Notes: generated by a model not told the origin, from the sequence alone. A stretch of 64,000 nucleotides of DNA from Sycobia sp. Sy_11 (GCA_018907035.1 JACCIC010000274.1:206001-270000), one strand, 5' to 3'; positions 39,883 to 53,110 are shown, numbered from the stretch's first letter. A program made the numbers and translations.

Positions 39883-40224
39883 GCGCTTATGATTTGCGAG
39901 CAATGACTTTTCCTCGAGATTTACATTTTCATAAATGAAAATATTATATTATTTTGAGTTATGTGTTTGCTTTCGTTTAACATGCGCATCTTCGAAAATT
40001 ATTATCTCTTTGAAGTAGTGTGTCTATTTGCAAAAGTCTTATTTTATCATTTCTCTGTTCGTTATCATTGTTGATGAAGTAAGAAATTAATTATCATCAA
40101 TTATATGTATGGAATATAACTGAAACATTAATATATTTTTACCAAAAATGGCGTTTTTATGCATTTAACTTTAATTTTTTTGAATAGATGAAGACGAGAA
40201 GATGATTAATTTTTGTTAAATATA

Positions 40225-40256
40225 TGTGTGTGTGTGTGTGTGTGTGGTGTGTGTGT
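40225..40256 (+). repeat. (GT)n microsatellite
   Basis: About 15 units with one GGT break. Confidence 0.92.
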
Positions 40257-41141
40257 TCTAGTGCATACCATCGAGTTGAAGCTTTATTTCAATTACGGAA
40301 AAAATTGAGAGGCAGATGCAGGAATACTGTTCTCTTTTATCTCGAAGCAGAATCCACAATCAGATGTATCTCCTCTCAAAAATTGTACTTGCCACAATAG
40401 TACACACATCCGAGTATTTTTCACAATATTCAACGAGAATTATTTCAACGACAGTGCATCCGATTATCTTAAGTTGACTAATTCAGTAGTAACTGTCATT
40501 CGAGCACTTCTCCGTCATTTGACAAGGATCGTCCAAAATCGATTAATCACAAAATCACGGATCTTCCTGTGGCTCATCCTTATATCGAGATCTGCGTACT
40601 CGTATCATCGGATCCAGCCGATAAATTCATGAATCTATTAATTAGTCAATATACTCACGAGCTCCAAAAGCGAACAAGTCGCGATTCTCCGTTCTAGAGC
40701 TGCATCCCGACTGCAGGAAAAGCTGTTCGCGTGCGTAGGCATCTTCAATTCTGAAGATCCGCCACCGAATTCTTTGCAACAATGTTAAGTTCGAGAGGTG
40801 GATGTGTTTTTTTTGTTTTTTTTTTATTTTATAGTAGAAGAAGAAAATCCTATTGATAAATAGAAACCCTGTGTTGCAAAGTGAAAAGCATCGAAATGAT
40901 TTGAATCTCCACCCCATAGCCGTTTCTGTTTCTGCGCACTGTAAATATGAATAAGTCACGGTCCCTTCGCGACTCGATGAAAGCTGAAAAAAGTAACGCT
41001 CCTAGGCTTTCATTACTATCGTCCTACAGATAATAATATCATTTCTGTATACCGATTTCGCGTGGTGCTTTTCATTTTCATGGGCAATGAGCCCGGCGGA
41101 CGCTTCAAACGCAGATGCAGCGAGCAAAGGCATCGGCATCG
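40257..41141. other. Unique DNA, no gene seen
   Basis: A minus-strand frame of 105 codons at 40642-40959 includes a poly-Lys/Phe stretch from A/T runs and has no known domain. Confidence 0.4.
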
Positions 41142-41165
41142 ACCCATATATATATATATATGGGT
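41142..41165. repeat. Perfect 24-bp palindrome around (TA)n
   Basis: ACCCA, a short TA run and TGGGT form a perfect palindrome. Confidence 0.85.
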
Positions 41166-43132
41166 ATGTATATATGCATATACGAGAGACGCTGGCATAC
41201 GAACTACGTTGGCAACGTAGTGCTCATGGGAATTGCATGCAAGTGCGACGCGCGGAAGGGCGAGCATTATTCCCGCCGGGACATAAGGGAGCATATAGGT
41301 GGAGGGGGGAGGGGGGGGGGACTTGGCTGTCGCCGAGTTGGATAAAACGGAGCGGGACCCCGTCGGCGCGCCTCCTGCACAGATAGAATTGCGGTTATAA
41401 GGGTTCGGGGAGGAGGAGTTTGGGGGTGGCCGTGAAGCGGAGAGCTTCGTTTCCGAGGATACGCGAGAGCGCGTAAAAAGATTTTTTTTTTTTTTTTTGG
41501 AGCTGACCGCATAATGGGATCTTTTGATGATGCATTAAGACGACGCTTCAGATGATGCTTCCATTGGAAATCTCAAAAAGATCATTAAGGAGAGGGGGGG
41601 GGAGAATGTATTGAGGAGAGATCCGCTTTTAAATGTCAAAAATATGGTACTCTTAAGTTTATTATCATATATAGTAAATTTCTTATTAGTGATCGATGTC
41701 CAAAATGAATACTGTAAAAGTATAGTTTTTTTTTTAAAGTCGCTGTTAAAATGATTTAAAAGTCGACTGAGCCACCTTAAGATTTGTCGTTATCTTATTA
41801 TTTGCCTTATTGTTTTTTGAGTCCTCAATTCATAAGAAAAGATTTCGTTTTTAAGATCTTTCCAACGATTTACTAAGATCTTTAATATTATTACTCAGAT
41901 TTCATCTTATACTTATCCTATCTTATACTTTATTTAAATTATTATGAAAAAACACAAACTTTGAATTCGTCGACAACTACCTTTTTCAGATTTTACACGA
42001 GTATTTTATCTTAAATGCGTATTCATTTTGCTATAAGCTTAGATTTTTATGGTACGTATAATATATATTCATGATCGAAAATATTTTCATATATCAGTTG
42101 AAAGCTGTCCTAATATCTTTGTAAGTCTTTAAAAACCTACAATATTTTTACACATGTTTGAGGTTGAAAAACTCTTAAATTATGTTAAGAGCCTGTATTA
42201 TGAAATTGTTATGCATTGAAATGAAAAAAAAACTAAAAATTTACAAAATAACTATATTTTCTTTATCTTATATCCTTGAGATGTCGAGATAAACTGATGC
42301 AACGTTTCTATGAAACTGTTAGTATTTTTTAATTTGTTATGGGAAGTTGCCGCCGAATTCTATCTAAACAACTTTTTCAATCGCTTCTCTGCTGCCAACT
42401 CGAGAAAGTCCCTCGTCGATTTTCAGAGCAGACATTTATTGCACAGAAATTTGCCCAACTTGGCAAGTTATCAGGGCCACAGAACACGTCGTTTCAATAA
42501 ATGTGACCGCGAACAGTTTGTAATAAAAGTGCTGCTTTTATTATTAAATGATTAATCAAAGTTATAAGTGTTTTCAGTTTTTACGTTAAATAAACATTAA
42601 ATAATTTTCAACATTTTTTTATATTATATTTTCCATAATAAATATATCAGATTTAATGATTCGATATAAACGATGCTTATTATAACTTAATCCAGAACAG
42701 AAATCGTGTTAAAGAAAAACATAATTTTAACATCATCAACGTGCCCTAATATATCGTAAACAATTCCAATTTGCGATCAGCTCGAAAAGGAGCTTCTGCA
42801 GATCGGAATTTTCCTTCACACCGGCGTCGGATCATGTTCCGATTCGTAAAAAATTTCCGTAGATCCGATTCATCGACTACGATCCGTCATCCCCGATGCC
42901 TGCCCGGATAGGAGTAGACAGGAATCTACACGTTCGCGGCCTGTACGCGTCAAATGGACTTAGTTTCGATATTGCAGGAGAAAGTTCCCCGTTCGAATTA
43001 TATATATATAGACGCGCTTTTACGGCTCTACTGCTGGTCTACGTATGGGAGCTATCGCGTCAACGATATAATGATGTTGTCGAGGTCGGCAACACAACTG
43101 TGTGTTTTCCTGTGTGTGCGTGTGAATAAGTA
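41166..43132. other. GC-rich to 41520, then AT-rich unique DNA
   Basis: G-rich plus strand at 41299-41320 may form a quadruplex. A T run lies at 41481-41499 and a further G run at 41594-41603. Confidence 0.4.
42310..42555 (+). other. 81-codon open frame with hydrophobic start
   Basis: It begins MKLLVFFNLLWEVAAEF, which resembles a signal peptide, and ends NKCDREQFVIKVLLLLLND. It is compositionally more balanced than its AT-rich surroundings and contains no repeat. No family is recognised, there is no supporting splice or promoter structure, and an 81-codon frame is expected by chance in a 64-kb window. Confidence 0.1.
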
Positions 43133-43152
43133 AATATATATATATATATATA
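43133..43152. repeat. Short (TA)n
   Basis: About 10 units. Confidence 0.85.
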
Positions 43153-43726
43153 TTCGAGGCGGCGCGCGTCGCGTTCGCGGGGTTGAGACCGACGTTAATT
43201 ATAAATATAATTTATTGCAAATAATTAATTTTCGAGGATCGAGCGAGGCTTTTGGGCCCGCGGAATATAAGTGTATAATTTATTGAATGGCGACTTTGGA
43301 GATTTTATACTTTGATAAAATTATCTAAGAGCATCTTAATGGCCGCGGTTAGGCCGGGTCGCTCGAGCCGCTAACAGGCCATAAAGGACTGCGTAGCGAT
43401 AATATTCTAGATATAGTGGACATCCTCCGACAATAAACATCGATCTTTCGATCTTAATTTATTGCTCTGCATAAATCCGAGACCAATGGCAAATGGTACG
43501 ATGGAGAATGAAAATGTGCGTGTGAGTTATTTAGTAGCGGAAAGAGGAATAAAATGAAGATGAAAAAAAAATGACACTATCAAATGCTTGTCTTATTTCA
43601 CAGTTTTCCTGAAATTTCGAATTTCCTTTTTCGAGAGGATACGCAATTCAATTATACGTCGATAATTACAGACAATGGTATTGCATATTTACTGACTCGG
43701 TAAGGTGAATACCAATTGCAAGCTCG

Positions 43727-43770
<44 letters not shown>

Positions 43771-45943
43771 GTATAATATATAAAATTCTAATAGTTTTTC
43801 ACTTACAAAATGAAACATTTATCTAAAAAAACTGGAATAAAAAAGAGTTACAATTTTCTGCTTTACTGGAAGAATACTTGGGAGGACTGAAATTTACTAT
43901 ATGATTCACATTCTTTAAGTCAAACATCAGAGTATTTTTAAATACGTATTTAGATTAATTCAATAATTCTGTTGAAAATTTATTCTATATGAATATATAT
44001 ATAAAACAATTGAATAAGTAATATTTTTGATCATAAACATTTCTGTGTAGAATGCAATAATATCTCTTTCGTTCCTAATTAATATGACGAAATACAAATA
44101 GAATGAGTAAAGTACATCATTGCCGACAAGCATTAAATAACGATATTATATTACCAAAGAATAATATAAATATTACATTATTCAATAGATATTTCTCACA
44201 ATGCGCATAAATTTCAGGATATCGTTTAAAGAAATCGTTTAGCCGTCATTGTCCTGAAAATATAGATAATGTCCGTTTCATAATGCATTGACACTCGCGC
44301 TTACTACTTGTCCGTTCGGCATTACAAGTGAGTCTCTATCTATGTGTGTGAATAAACTGAGAGAAATAAATTAATTTTTTTCAAATATATGAAAATAAAT
44401 AAACCCATTATGCAGAATCTGATATTCCAGATTAATTATATATTTGTAATTATATATTTTAATAAATTTAAGTACAGGATTAATTTTGGACGAATAGTGC
44501 ATTCCACCATAAACGATATAATTAATTCCGATCGTTGTATTAGTGAAATTATTAGATAATCATATAGATATATTAGATTATAGGCATGTACATAAAATTA
44601 AAAACACTTTATATCTTAAAAAGCGGTTAATATTGAATAGGATTATTTCGTAATATCGCGATTTATGACTTGAAAATGATCTAATTGAAACTGTTGCTAA
44701 GCAGGCGTCGTAAATTAACAATTTTATCGTTAATCGCGCGCGAAAAGGATCAGAACTCAAGAAATGGAAAGGACAAACTTTTTTCCACAGAGATAATAGA
44801 ATGTATTTGCTCGTATTACCCCGTGTCTATTAATATCGATGTGTTATAAATTGACAATTTATAGACTATCAACACGATTGTTGAAAGCTCATGATTAAAT
44901 TCGAGATACGAGTTTTTGTGCCTTGTATTCATCTGATAATTTTTATATCAGGATTTGTTTTAGTTTTTTTCCTGTATTATACTAAAGACTCCCACACGAG
45001 TGTCAACAGTTGGATACAAACAAATTCTGTATTCAAATGTTTTATTACCGACTGCAAAATCGAAAATTTTTAGATTGCCAAGGACATGTTTGAGATAAAA
45101 AGTTCGAATTAAAGTCCGAAAATATTTTTTGAAAACGACACAAAAGATTTGATTTTTAAGGTTAATTTAAGATTTTTTTGAGACTTTTTAAGATAATTAA
45201 TATATTACTGGGTTGAAATTTGATAAAAAATAATAAATTTGAAGAGATTGCATGAAAGTAAAACACCGAGATTTTGATAGGATAATAACAATTTTAATCT
45301 AGTCACTTAAAAATAACTAGCTTACAAAGCTTGCATGTAGTTAACTCTGCTGAAGCGATGGTGATCGCGAGACGCCTGATTGATAATTTCGTAGTATCTA
45401 TGAATAGCTTAAGGTTCGAAATTTCTTGTATATTCGTTCTTGTATCTTTCTACTGTATATCTTTTGTATATCCCTCTCTATATCCTATATATATATATGT
45501 ATATATCTTCCTATCTCTCTGTAAATCTCCCCCCTCCATGCTATTATAATTATAACTACAATCGAATTGCCGTACAGCTCTCCCCAGTTTTGCAAATTTT
45601 GTAAATCGTTTCTCCACACTGAAAGGCTCGGCAAGCAGATAATAAAGCGAAACATATCATTCCAAAAAAAAGTTTTCGGTTTTAATAATTTCGTCGTCCA
45701 GTTTAATACAATTTTTGTACAACGACGCCATATTATTGCTGAAAAATTTCACACAAATGGCACTTTTGTGATGATTATTATCAGATTGAATTTCTTCTAT
45801 TTGTCAATGTCAAATTTAACAATATTTGCAGTGGTCTCAATTTTAAAAGCATGAATTCAAGTAGGAAAAAATTAAGAAGATTAGCTAAAATCTAAATTAT
45901 TTATTATTATCTTTGTATACATGCACAGTGTAGTCTTAGCCAC
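43153..45943. other. Unique DNA with a homeodomain-word-rich start
   Basis: 43180-43450 has clustered AATTA, TTTATTG and GGCCATAAAGG words beside CpG-rich DNA, an enhancer-like texture (inference). The rest, apart from the TA tract at 43730, is AT-rich with no recognised gene. Confidence 0.35.
43730..43770. repeat. (TA)n microsatellite
   Basis: About 20 units. Confidence 0.95.
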
Positions 45944-45998
45944 ACAAACAACACACCACACACACACACACACAACACCACACACACACACACACATA
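45944..45998 (+). repeat. (CA)n microsatellite, interrupted
   Basis: CA units broken by AACA and ACCA. Confidence 0.92.
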
Positions 45999-46232
45999 CA
46001 TAAATTCATGGTTATTAAAGTAATATAATAAAGTATCAATAGTTATTGTGTATTATAGAAATGTTACTATTATTTAAGCGTACTTTATTATTTTGGAAAT
46101 ATCATTATCAACAAAAGAAATATATAGATTGAGAATTTTCTGATTGTCGAGCTGCGATGTGAAATCGAATCAGTCGTTAATACAGTGTGAAAAGGGATAT
46201 ATTATATCTTTTTATATCATATTATTTATATC

Positions 46233-46234
<2 letters not shown>

Positions 46235-46273
<39 letters not shown>
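46235..46273. repeat. (TA)n microsatellite
   Basis: About 19 units. Confidence 0.95.
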
Positions 46274-46276
<3 letters not shown>

Positions 46277-47075
46277 TACATATGGCCGAAGTGTCCAGCG
46301 CACGTACATTTATTCCTAGAAATCTGTGATTAAAGCAGAATGTAATAAGGTGCGAAAATCCATTTTCCTATTATCTATTATCATAAATTAAAGTTATCTA
46401 ATTTTCAAATGAAATTCCAGAATTTATTGATAAAGTAGGTTTTTGTTATCTTATATTATTATATCCATCTCATAATTCGATCATTAATGGGACACGACGC
46501 CTTTAAATCACAACGTAAAAGAAGTATTTGAAACGTGTTATAAATATTACAGTACGTAACAATTATCTTTGCTATAATAAGCGCAGAAACCATTAGCTAT
46601 AAATTTGAAGATTTTTTCATCTATTTAAATCTATTCACTGCTAAATTACTCGAAGCCATCGTCCGAGCCGAGTATAAGCGTCAGATCCACCGACCCCTCA
46701 GCACTGCTCCCGGTATCGCGTAATTCAAATCCGTCCTCCGCCATCCCTAATCCAAAGATGGCCCGTCCCCTTGATAAAGGAGGGGGGGGGACCCGATCTC
46801 GGCCCATCAAGCGATTATCGACGATCAGTCTCGTAGGAGGCCCCATTATCCTATCCACCCCGGCGACGCGTTTTAACGGACGCGAACGCGACGCGTCTCT
46901 CCCGCGTGTACCTTGAAAAACGGTCTATGGGCCATTTTGCGATGGCGCTGTAAATCAAGGCGCGAAACGTCCCCGGGGCGACGCGAAGCCTCGCCGGCGC
47001 AGTGGTCCAGATTATTCGTAGTGCGCACTCACGGCGGGTATACTTCGCGTCTGGACGCGGCGCGTGTATACATAT

Positions 47076-47078
<3 letters not shown>
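46274..47078. other. AT-rich DNA then a CpG-rich pocket at 46650-47060
   Basis: Overlapping frames only, with a G run at 46781-46790. No exon is recognised. Confidence 0.4.
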
Positions 47079-47140
<62 letters not shown>

Positions 47141-47150
47141 TATATATATA
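47079..47150 (+). repeat. (TA)n(TG)n(TA)n compound repeat
   Basis: About 15 TA units, about 15 TG units with one TATG, then five TA units. Confidence 0.95.
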
Positions 47151-50100
47151 CCCGACGAGTCGGTTCGTAAAACATCCGCGAGGGAGTGGAGGGGGGGGGG
47201 TGCGGAGGTGGCTGTCGCACAGGGACTGTCCGTCTTGGGATGGTAGGACCGGGCGAGTAATCGAGGCCTCTGTACGGAGCTGTATACTTGGTCGCTGTGT
47301 TACACGCGCGTGCCGAGCCTCACGCGGACCCCAGGGGGACAGGAGCCGAGGGAGGGGGGGGGAGAAAGCGGATTTTTCATTTCATTTTTTGTATTTCGAA
47401 TTTTGCAATTATTTTATCGGGAAACCGTGGCAATCCGGGCTAAGAGATTATAGATTATAAATCACGTATGTATATGTATAATAGGAATATAAGCCTTTAG
47501 CTGAAAAATCATATGCCAAAATACTAATGCCATTCTAATGATAACAAAATTTTGCAAAACTAATGAGTAAAGTTTAATTAAATAAATATGATATCTATGT
47601 ATGCTTATAACAAAAAGCGTAAAAAATAACTGAACACTATGAATATTCGAACAATAACGCCTCTAACTCTACGATAAATAAATGAAGGCATAGCGGATTT
47701 ATGTGACCAGGGCTCCGATAATTAATTAAAGCAGACGTTATCTACATCGGCGTCGAAAGCTATAAGATTCACATTGTGTCTTGACGTATCTTACGAGAGT
47801 TATAAGATATTAGTCATTAGTAACCTAATATGACTGAAGAAAAACGCACCTGGCGTATTGTTATATGGAGCTGTGTCACAATTTTTCAACAATAATAATT
47901 GACATATTTCATGATTATGGATGGTTATGTTGACAGCAACTATAATCATCGTCAATTCATAGAGGATGTTTCTATTTCTCATCAAAATCGTATAAGTAAA
48001 TTATGGTAAAAATGCAATATGTGTCAATATAACGATATCGTTAGTTTAACGGCTGTCCACTTGGATTAAAAATATGTGTATAACCCATACGTAATTTAAT
48101 CACACACAGCAGTAATGGGGCCAGTTTGTCTCACAGCACTTCTGCTCACGTAATCCTTTATTGCACAGCAATGCATTATCTAAACGATGTTTGACATGTT
48201 GGTTGATCTCCGATATTCATATAAGAATCATGTTATAATAACAATTCGGAAATTATAATTGAAATCACCTGACACCGGAAATAAGGTGTGTTAATCTTTC
48301 AATTTAAATTTCCGCCAACACGGGAGATCGTCAAGATTTCAGTTCCCAGTACATACATGATATACAGCTATTCTATATATATATAGCTACTATATTTTTT
48401 ACCAAACGACTAAATTTGATAATTACTTTAATGTCGAAAGCATCGTCGTTTGGCCTCTCTGTCGGGCCCCCGTGTTCCTTCGCTCCCCTTCTCCCCGCCC
48501 TATGTAAAGAGTTCCGCGATTATTAGTCGATGATTTAAGGCCGGTCGTTAAAGCTCGCGTCCGATTATTTTGCGGAAAGTTTATCGCCGATTGCCACGAA
48601 TTTTGCATGATCATCGATTTTAATTAGTTCGAAATTGGGATCGGCCGCGTGCCTGTTGAGGTGGGATTTTTTTCCTTTGTCGTTTTTTTTTTCTTTCTGA
48701 AATTTCCAATGCAGACGAGTGATTATCTTCGTTGGCTCGAGCGGCTTTGCGAAAAAATAACTTGTCTATTAATCATTCGAATTTTTTCGCGATTTTCTTG
48801 AATTCGCTTCGTGTCAACAGTATCTCGCTCTGATCTGAAGATCGCAAAGTCGGTCCAGCATGAAAATTGACAGCACGGAATAAAAGAGGAACTATTTAAG
48901 TAGTTACGAAAGCGCTCCCTATGCCCAAAAATGATCTTCGCCGATTTCTAGCAGCATCCACAAGTTCTACGCGCGCCTTAAGTACGCGTTTACCTTAAGC
49001 CACCCGACCGTTCGGTTGCAGAACAGCTAAATCGCCGTTTCGGTCGTTTGCGTTAGCTCGAGAGCCAAGACGCTTTTGACCTTAGCCCTTACTCAAGGAT
49101 TGGCTTACGCTTCAGTCAAGATTTCCTTCCTGCCTGCGAAGGAAGCCAGTTCACGAGAGTGTCGCGATATTCTAGATTGTACAATAATATTCTGAAGGTG
49201 GTATATCGCGCTTTATCTATAGTTATATTTTATAACGTTTTGTTTCGTGTCTTTTTTACCATCTTTCCTTTGTCGACGATGTGCAAATAATTGATTCGTA
49301 ATATGAATTTCGAATATATCTTAGAGCGGCGAGGACGACGTTCGTTGAATTGATGAAGATGTTTTTGAATTTAGATTAGACGTGGAAACTTTCTCCCATT
49401 CGATCGCATGCATTTGCAAATCATAATGGAACGTAGAAGAGTCGCGAAAATAATCTTTTGTTCTCTTCAATTATCCCTCAATAATGCAACGACGCTTCGC
49501 CGCAATAAATTATTCAAAGTCGGAATTTCCACTATCCGACCCTATCCAAGCTCTATAAATTCCGCGTTCCCATAGCTCGTTTATAAGCAGTGCCGGTCGC
49601 TAATGAAACGTATTTGACGGAGCGATGGCGCGATGAAGATTTTATTGGAAACGTATTAATATATTATGGTTTATCGTTCTGATAAAATTATGCTCAGTTT
49701 CAAATAAGAAACGCAAAGGTGTAGGAAAAACAAATTAATAACAATTATCGTAGATAATTCGATTCCCTTATACGAATTCTTTGCACTTTATAAAATATAA
49801 TATTTTTATATGCTAAATCAAACAGAATTTTGCTTTACACAAAAAGAACTGTGTCATTTTATTGCCTGGATTCGAAATTATGGTTATTTGGTAATTACAC
49901 TGTGCACTGTAGCATAAATAGGATAAAGGTGCTTCGCTTATAATTCGTCATTGTAATATCTTTATGCATCGACATATATCAGCATAAGAGAGAAAATAAT
50001 GTTGAGACCGTATACAGTAAACTATTAATAGAAATTTCGGTCGATTTTCAAGTTACATGTAAATTTTACAGTTTACACCTAATGGTCGTGCATTATACTA

Positions 50101-50846
50101 GGCAAGGCATAAATATGTACTAAAACTAAGGTATTCAGCACAATCGCCGTATAATAACACACGCTAATATAATGGTAAAATCATAAACAAAGTGAAAGCT
50201 TCTTCGGTTTTACTATTAGTTCTCTGATTTTTCACCTTTTTTTTCTTCTTTTGAATAATTCCGAAAACCGTCTAAAAGTGTTAAGGAAAACGCGATGAAT
50301 TACGAGTAGTTTCCTAAATTTAATAATAACGTATAATGCTGTCTTATAAATAATTGTCAAGCGGGCCGTACGTTTTCGTGAGAATCCAAGTCTGAAACCA
50401 CTATCGTTTTAAGCAATTGTTCAGATAATTTTTCATAAATAAGAGTGTAAGTAGAAGCGATACGTTTATCGGGTAACAGTTTAGTTTCTTTGCTAGAGAA
50501 AAAAATTACCGCCGTATCCGAAGTTATACTCACGTGTACTATGAACGCACGAATTCTCTACTTTTCAATAATCGGACATTCAAAAATTGCGCAGAGCCGT
50601 GGAAAAACCATCGTAATCTCCACTTTTCGACAAACCTTGCTCTGTGTCTCTCCCTCTCCCTTTCTCTTTCTAATCAACGCTATCAACCACATTCAAACTC
50701 ATCTTCCCGCGCATTCTCGGGCGGGGTGTGGGGGGGGGGGTGGCGCACGAGCGCTCGTGCACGCTTCCACCCACAAGGCCAACCGTGCGCATCCAGGCCG
50801 CGGGAGGCTGATGCACAAGCGCGGACGCTGATATAGAGCCTCCCTC
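47151..50846. other. Longest stretch here with no long microsatellite
   Basis: 3.7 kb of mostly unique DNA. 48560-49640 is GC-balanced with many TTCG, CGAAT and TAATGAAA words and no frame above 60 codons, a possible cis-regulatory block (inference). Confidence 0.35.
50745..50760. repeat. Perfect 16-bp palindrome
   Basis: GCACGAGCGCTCGTGC reads the same on both strands with no spacer. It follows a run of about 12 G residues. Confidence 0.9.
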
Positions 50847-50847
50847 T

Positions 50848-50898
<51 letters not shown>

Positions 50899-51104
50899 TC
50901 TTTCGTGACGAAAGCGTCGCGGGCTCTTCGTCCGGCGACGAAGTCGACGACGCGGTGGAGCAAGAGGAGGAGGACGAGGACGATATCTTCCCCCGTGGGA
51001 TTCGGGTCATACGCGTGCTCGCGCACGCGCGAGACACACACACACAAGGAAGAACGAGCTCACTCGAGCTGGTCTCGACCGGTGGGCAGGGGAGGAGGTG
51101 CTGA
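50832..51104 (+). other. Acidic open frame, possible exon or composition artefact
   Basis: One plus-strand frame runs from 50832 to TGA at 51102 with no stop. It first reads the (TC)n tract as Ser-Leu repeats. It then reads DESVAGSSSGDEVDDAV and EQEEEDEDDIFPRGIRVIRV, which looks like a disordered acidic protein segment. The TC tract followed by GACGAAAG at 50913 could serve as a 3' splice site. There is no ATG in this frame, no strong donor in frame, and the opposite strand is open too, so biased GAC/GAG composition alone may explain it. No family is recognised. Confidence 0.15.
50847..50901 (+). repeat. (TC)n microsatellite
   Basis: About 26 units with one GTC break. It lies just upstream of the acidic open frame. 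Confidence 0.96.
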
Positions 51105-51145
51105 GGTATCCATGCATATAGCCCTTCGTACAATAATCGCGGCGC

Positions 51146-51146
<1 letters not shown>

Positions 51147-51189
<43 letters not shown>
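51147..51189. repeat. (TA)n microsatellite
   Basis: About 21 units. Confidence 0.95.
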
Positions 51190-51195
<6 letters not shown>

Positions 51196-51369
51196 CTGTT
51201 GGCAGTAGAGGGCGGTGGGGCAGGAGGAGGAGGGCGACTTGTCGATCGTCGTTGTCGGCGAGCTCTTGGCCGCCGCGCGGGCTGCGGTCTTGTTTACGAG
51301 CATCTCCACTGATCTACTTATACGCTTATATATACTATCGCCCGCGGTATATAGCTTCTCTTGCTTGTT

Positions 51370-51371
<2 letters not shown>

Positions 51372-51433
<62 letters not shown>
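51372..51433 (+). repeat. (AC)n microsatellite
   Basis: About 31 perfect units. Confidence 0.97.
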
Positions 51434-51438
<5 letters not shown>

Positions 51439-51468
51439 CGGTGACCGAGGATGAAGATGTCTCTCTCC

Positions 51469-51469
<1 letters not shown>

Positions 51470-51514
<45 letters not shown>
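51470..51514 (+). repeat. (AG)n microsatellite
   Basis: About 22 units, 36 bp after the AC tract. Confidence 0.96.
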
Positions 51515-51517
<3 letters not shown>

Positions 51518-51629
51518 TAGAATGCTCCACTCTTTCTTTCTTTAGCGATATTATATGCCCAAGTTGTGTGATGGCTGACGAGACTCTTACCGTTCGCATT
51601 AGGTTTTTTTTTTCATTCGTCTGATATAT

Positions 51630-51632
<3 letters not shown>

Positions 51633-51681
<49 letters not shown>
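51633..51681. repeat. (TA)n microsatellite
   Basis: About 24 units. Last of five different tracts within 850 bp. Confidence 0.95.
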
Positions 51682-51685
<4 letters not shown>

Positions 51686-53108
51686 CACATAGTATCACAC
51701 CACTCTCTGTATAAATTGTAACTTGAGATATGCAACTGCATGACATTGATTTTCGGGACTTTTAGCTGAGTTAAAATATCCTATTTGTGAGTTAATTTAA
51801 TCAAGAAGAACGGGAATACAAAATCCTAATAGATTCATGCAAATCGTCGCATGATGATATATTATCAAATCATCAGATGGATATATATTATAAAATTAAC
51901 GATTGATCATTAATAAAAAAAAAAATCTGTTAGATTCATTATTAAAATGGTCCCACTATCGTAGAATACTAATGTAAACACATTCCACGTATCATATTAT
52001 AAATAATTTATTTCGATGATAAGTTTAAGTATTTTTTGTGTGAAAACCTTGTTCAACCTCATAAAAAAAAAAAATTAATAATATTGGACTAAGAGCCGAG
52101 ATCTTTGCTCAGAAAACCAATGTCGCTATACGTTCGACCGCAACTAGCCTAGGGTTATCCTCGTATAGTAAATTTCTTTATGCTACACGTTGGGATAGAA
52201 CAGGTCAAAGCTCTTTATAGTTATATATTGTTTCATAATATTCTATAATGTATCAAGTTCATTTCGATTTGATTAAAAATTTTTTGTTTAACAATAACTG
52301 CTTAGCTCGTGAGCTGAAATGTCAAACGACAAACCAATTTCTGTATTTATTTAATTTTTTCTTCATATACACTTGCTAGTCTCTTTCGTAACGTAATATC
52401 ATATTTCTCTCAACTGAATCAGATCATTTTTTACGTGATAATTTTTTAGGTCCAAGCAATTTTTTTTATAAAAATTAAAATAGCTATCATTTTAAAAATC
52501 AAATAAAAAAAAAATGACAACCTACGATAGGCTTGGTTTTCACCCCGGATTTGCATAAAATCTTCACTTTTTGTGTATTCTAAGGTTTACACATTCTTGC
52601 ACGTGTCGCTTTGCGAGCAATGATTTTTCTTATGGAATTCCTATGGAAATTTATTAAAAATTGGCACCGATTGATAAGGTGCGAAGCATATCTGAATTTC
52701 GATAACTACAATTATGATTTTTACACTCATTAATATATATAGTCCAGATTTGGCGAATGAACTTCCTGAAAAAAAACTAATTCACTGTCTGACAAACTTA
52801 CCGTTGTCCGTCGTATATTGGTGCACAGTAAAAAAAGGATTGAAATAAGACACTATCCGTTCTTCATTAAACATATGACCAATAATTTTCGACAACTTCG
52901 GATCATTTAAACCGCAATATAAATACATACAATTTATGCTATAATTATCATATTAATCTAAAAGGCATTTATCATAGGCAAAAATTTCCATCCGCTCGGT
53001 TGGACCGATCTGAACAGGCTGCCTATCCAGTTGTCTCTGCTACATATGCACCGATTTCAATTCCATAATTCCAAATAATCCGTTTCGTGATTTAATAACG
53101 TATCTATA

Positions 53109-53110
<2 letters not shown>
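51682..53110. other. AT-rich unique DNA
   Basis: No gene or element is recognised. A donor-like ACG/GTAAGTTTG on the minus strand at 52796-52806 lacks a partner acceptor. Confidence 0.4.
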
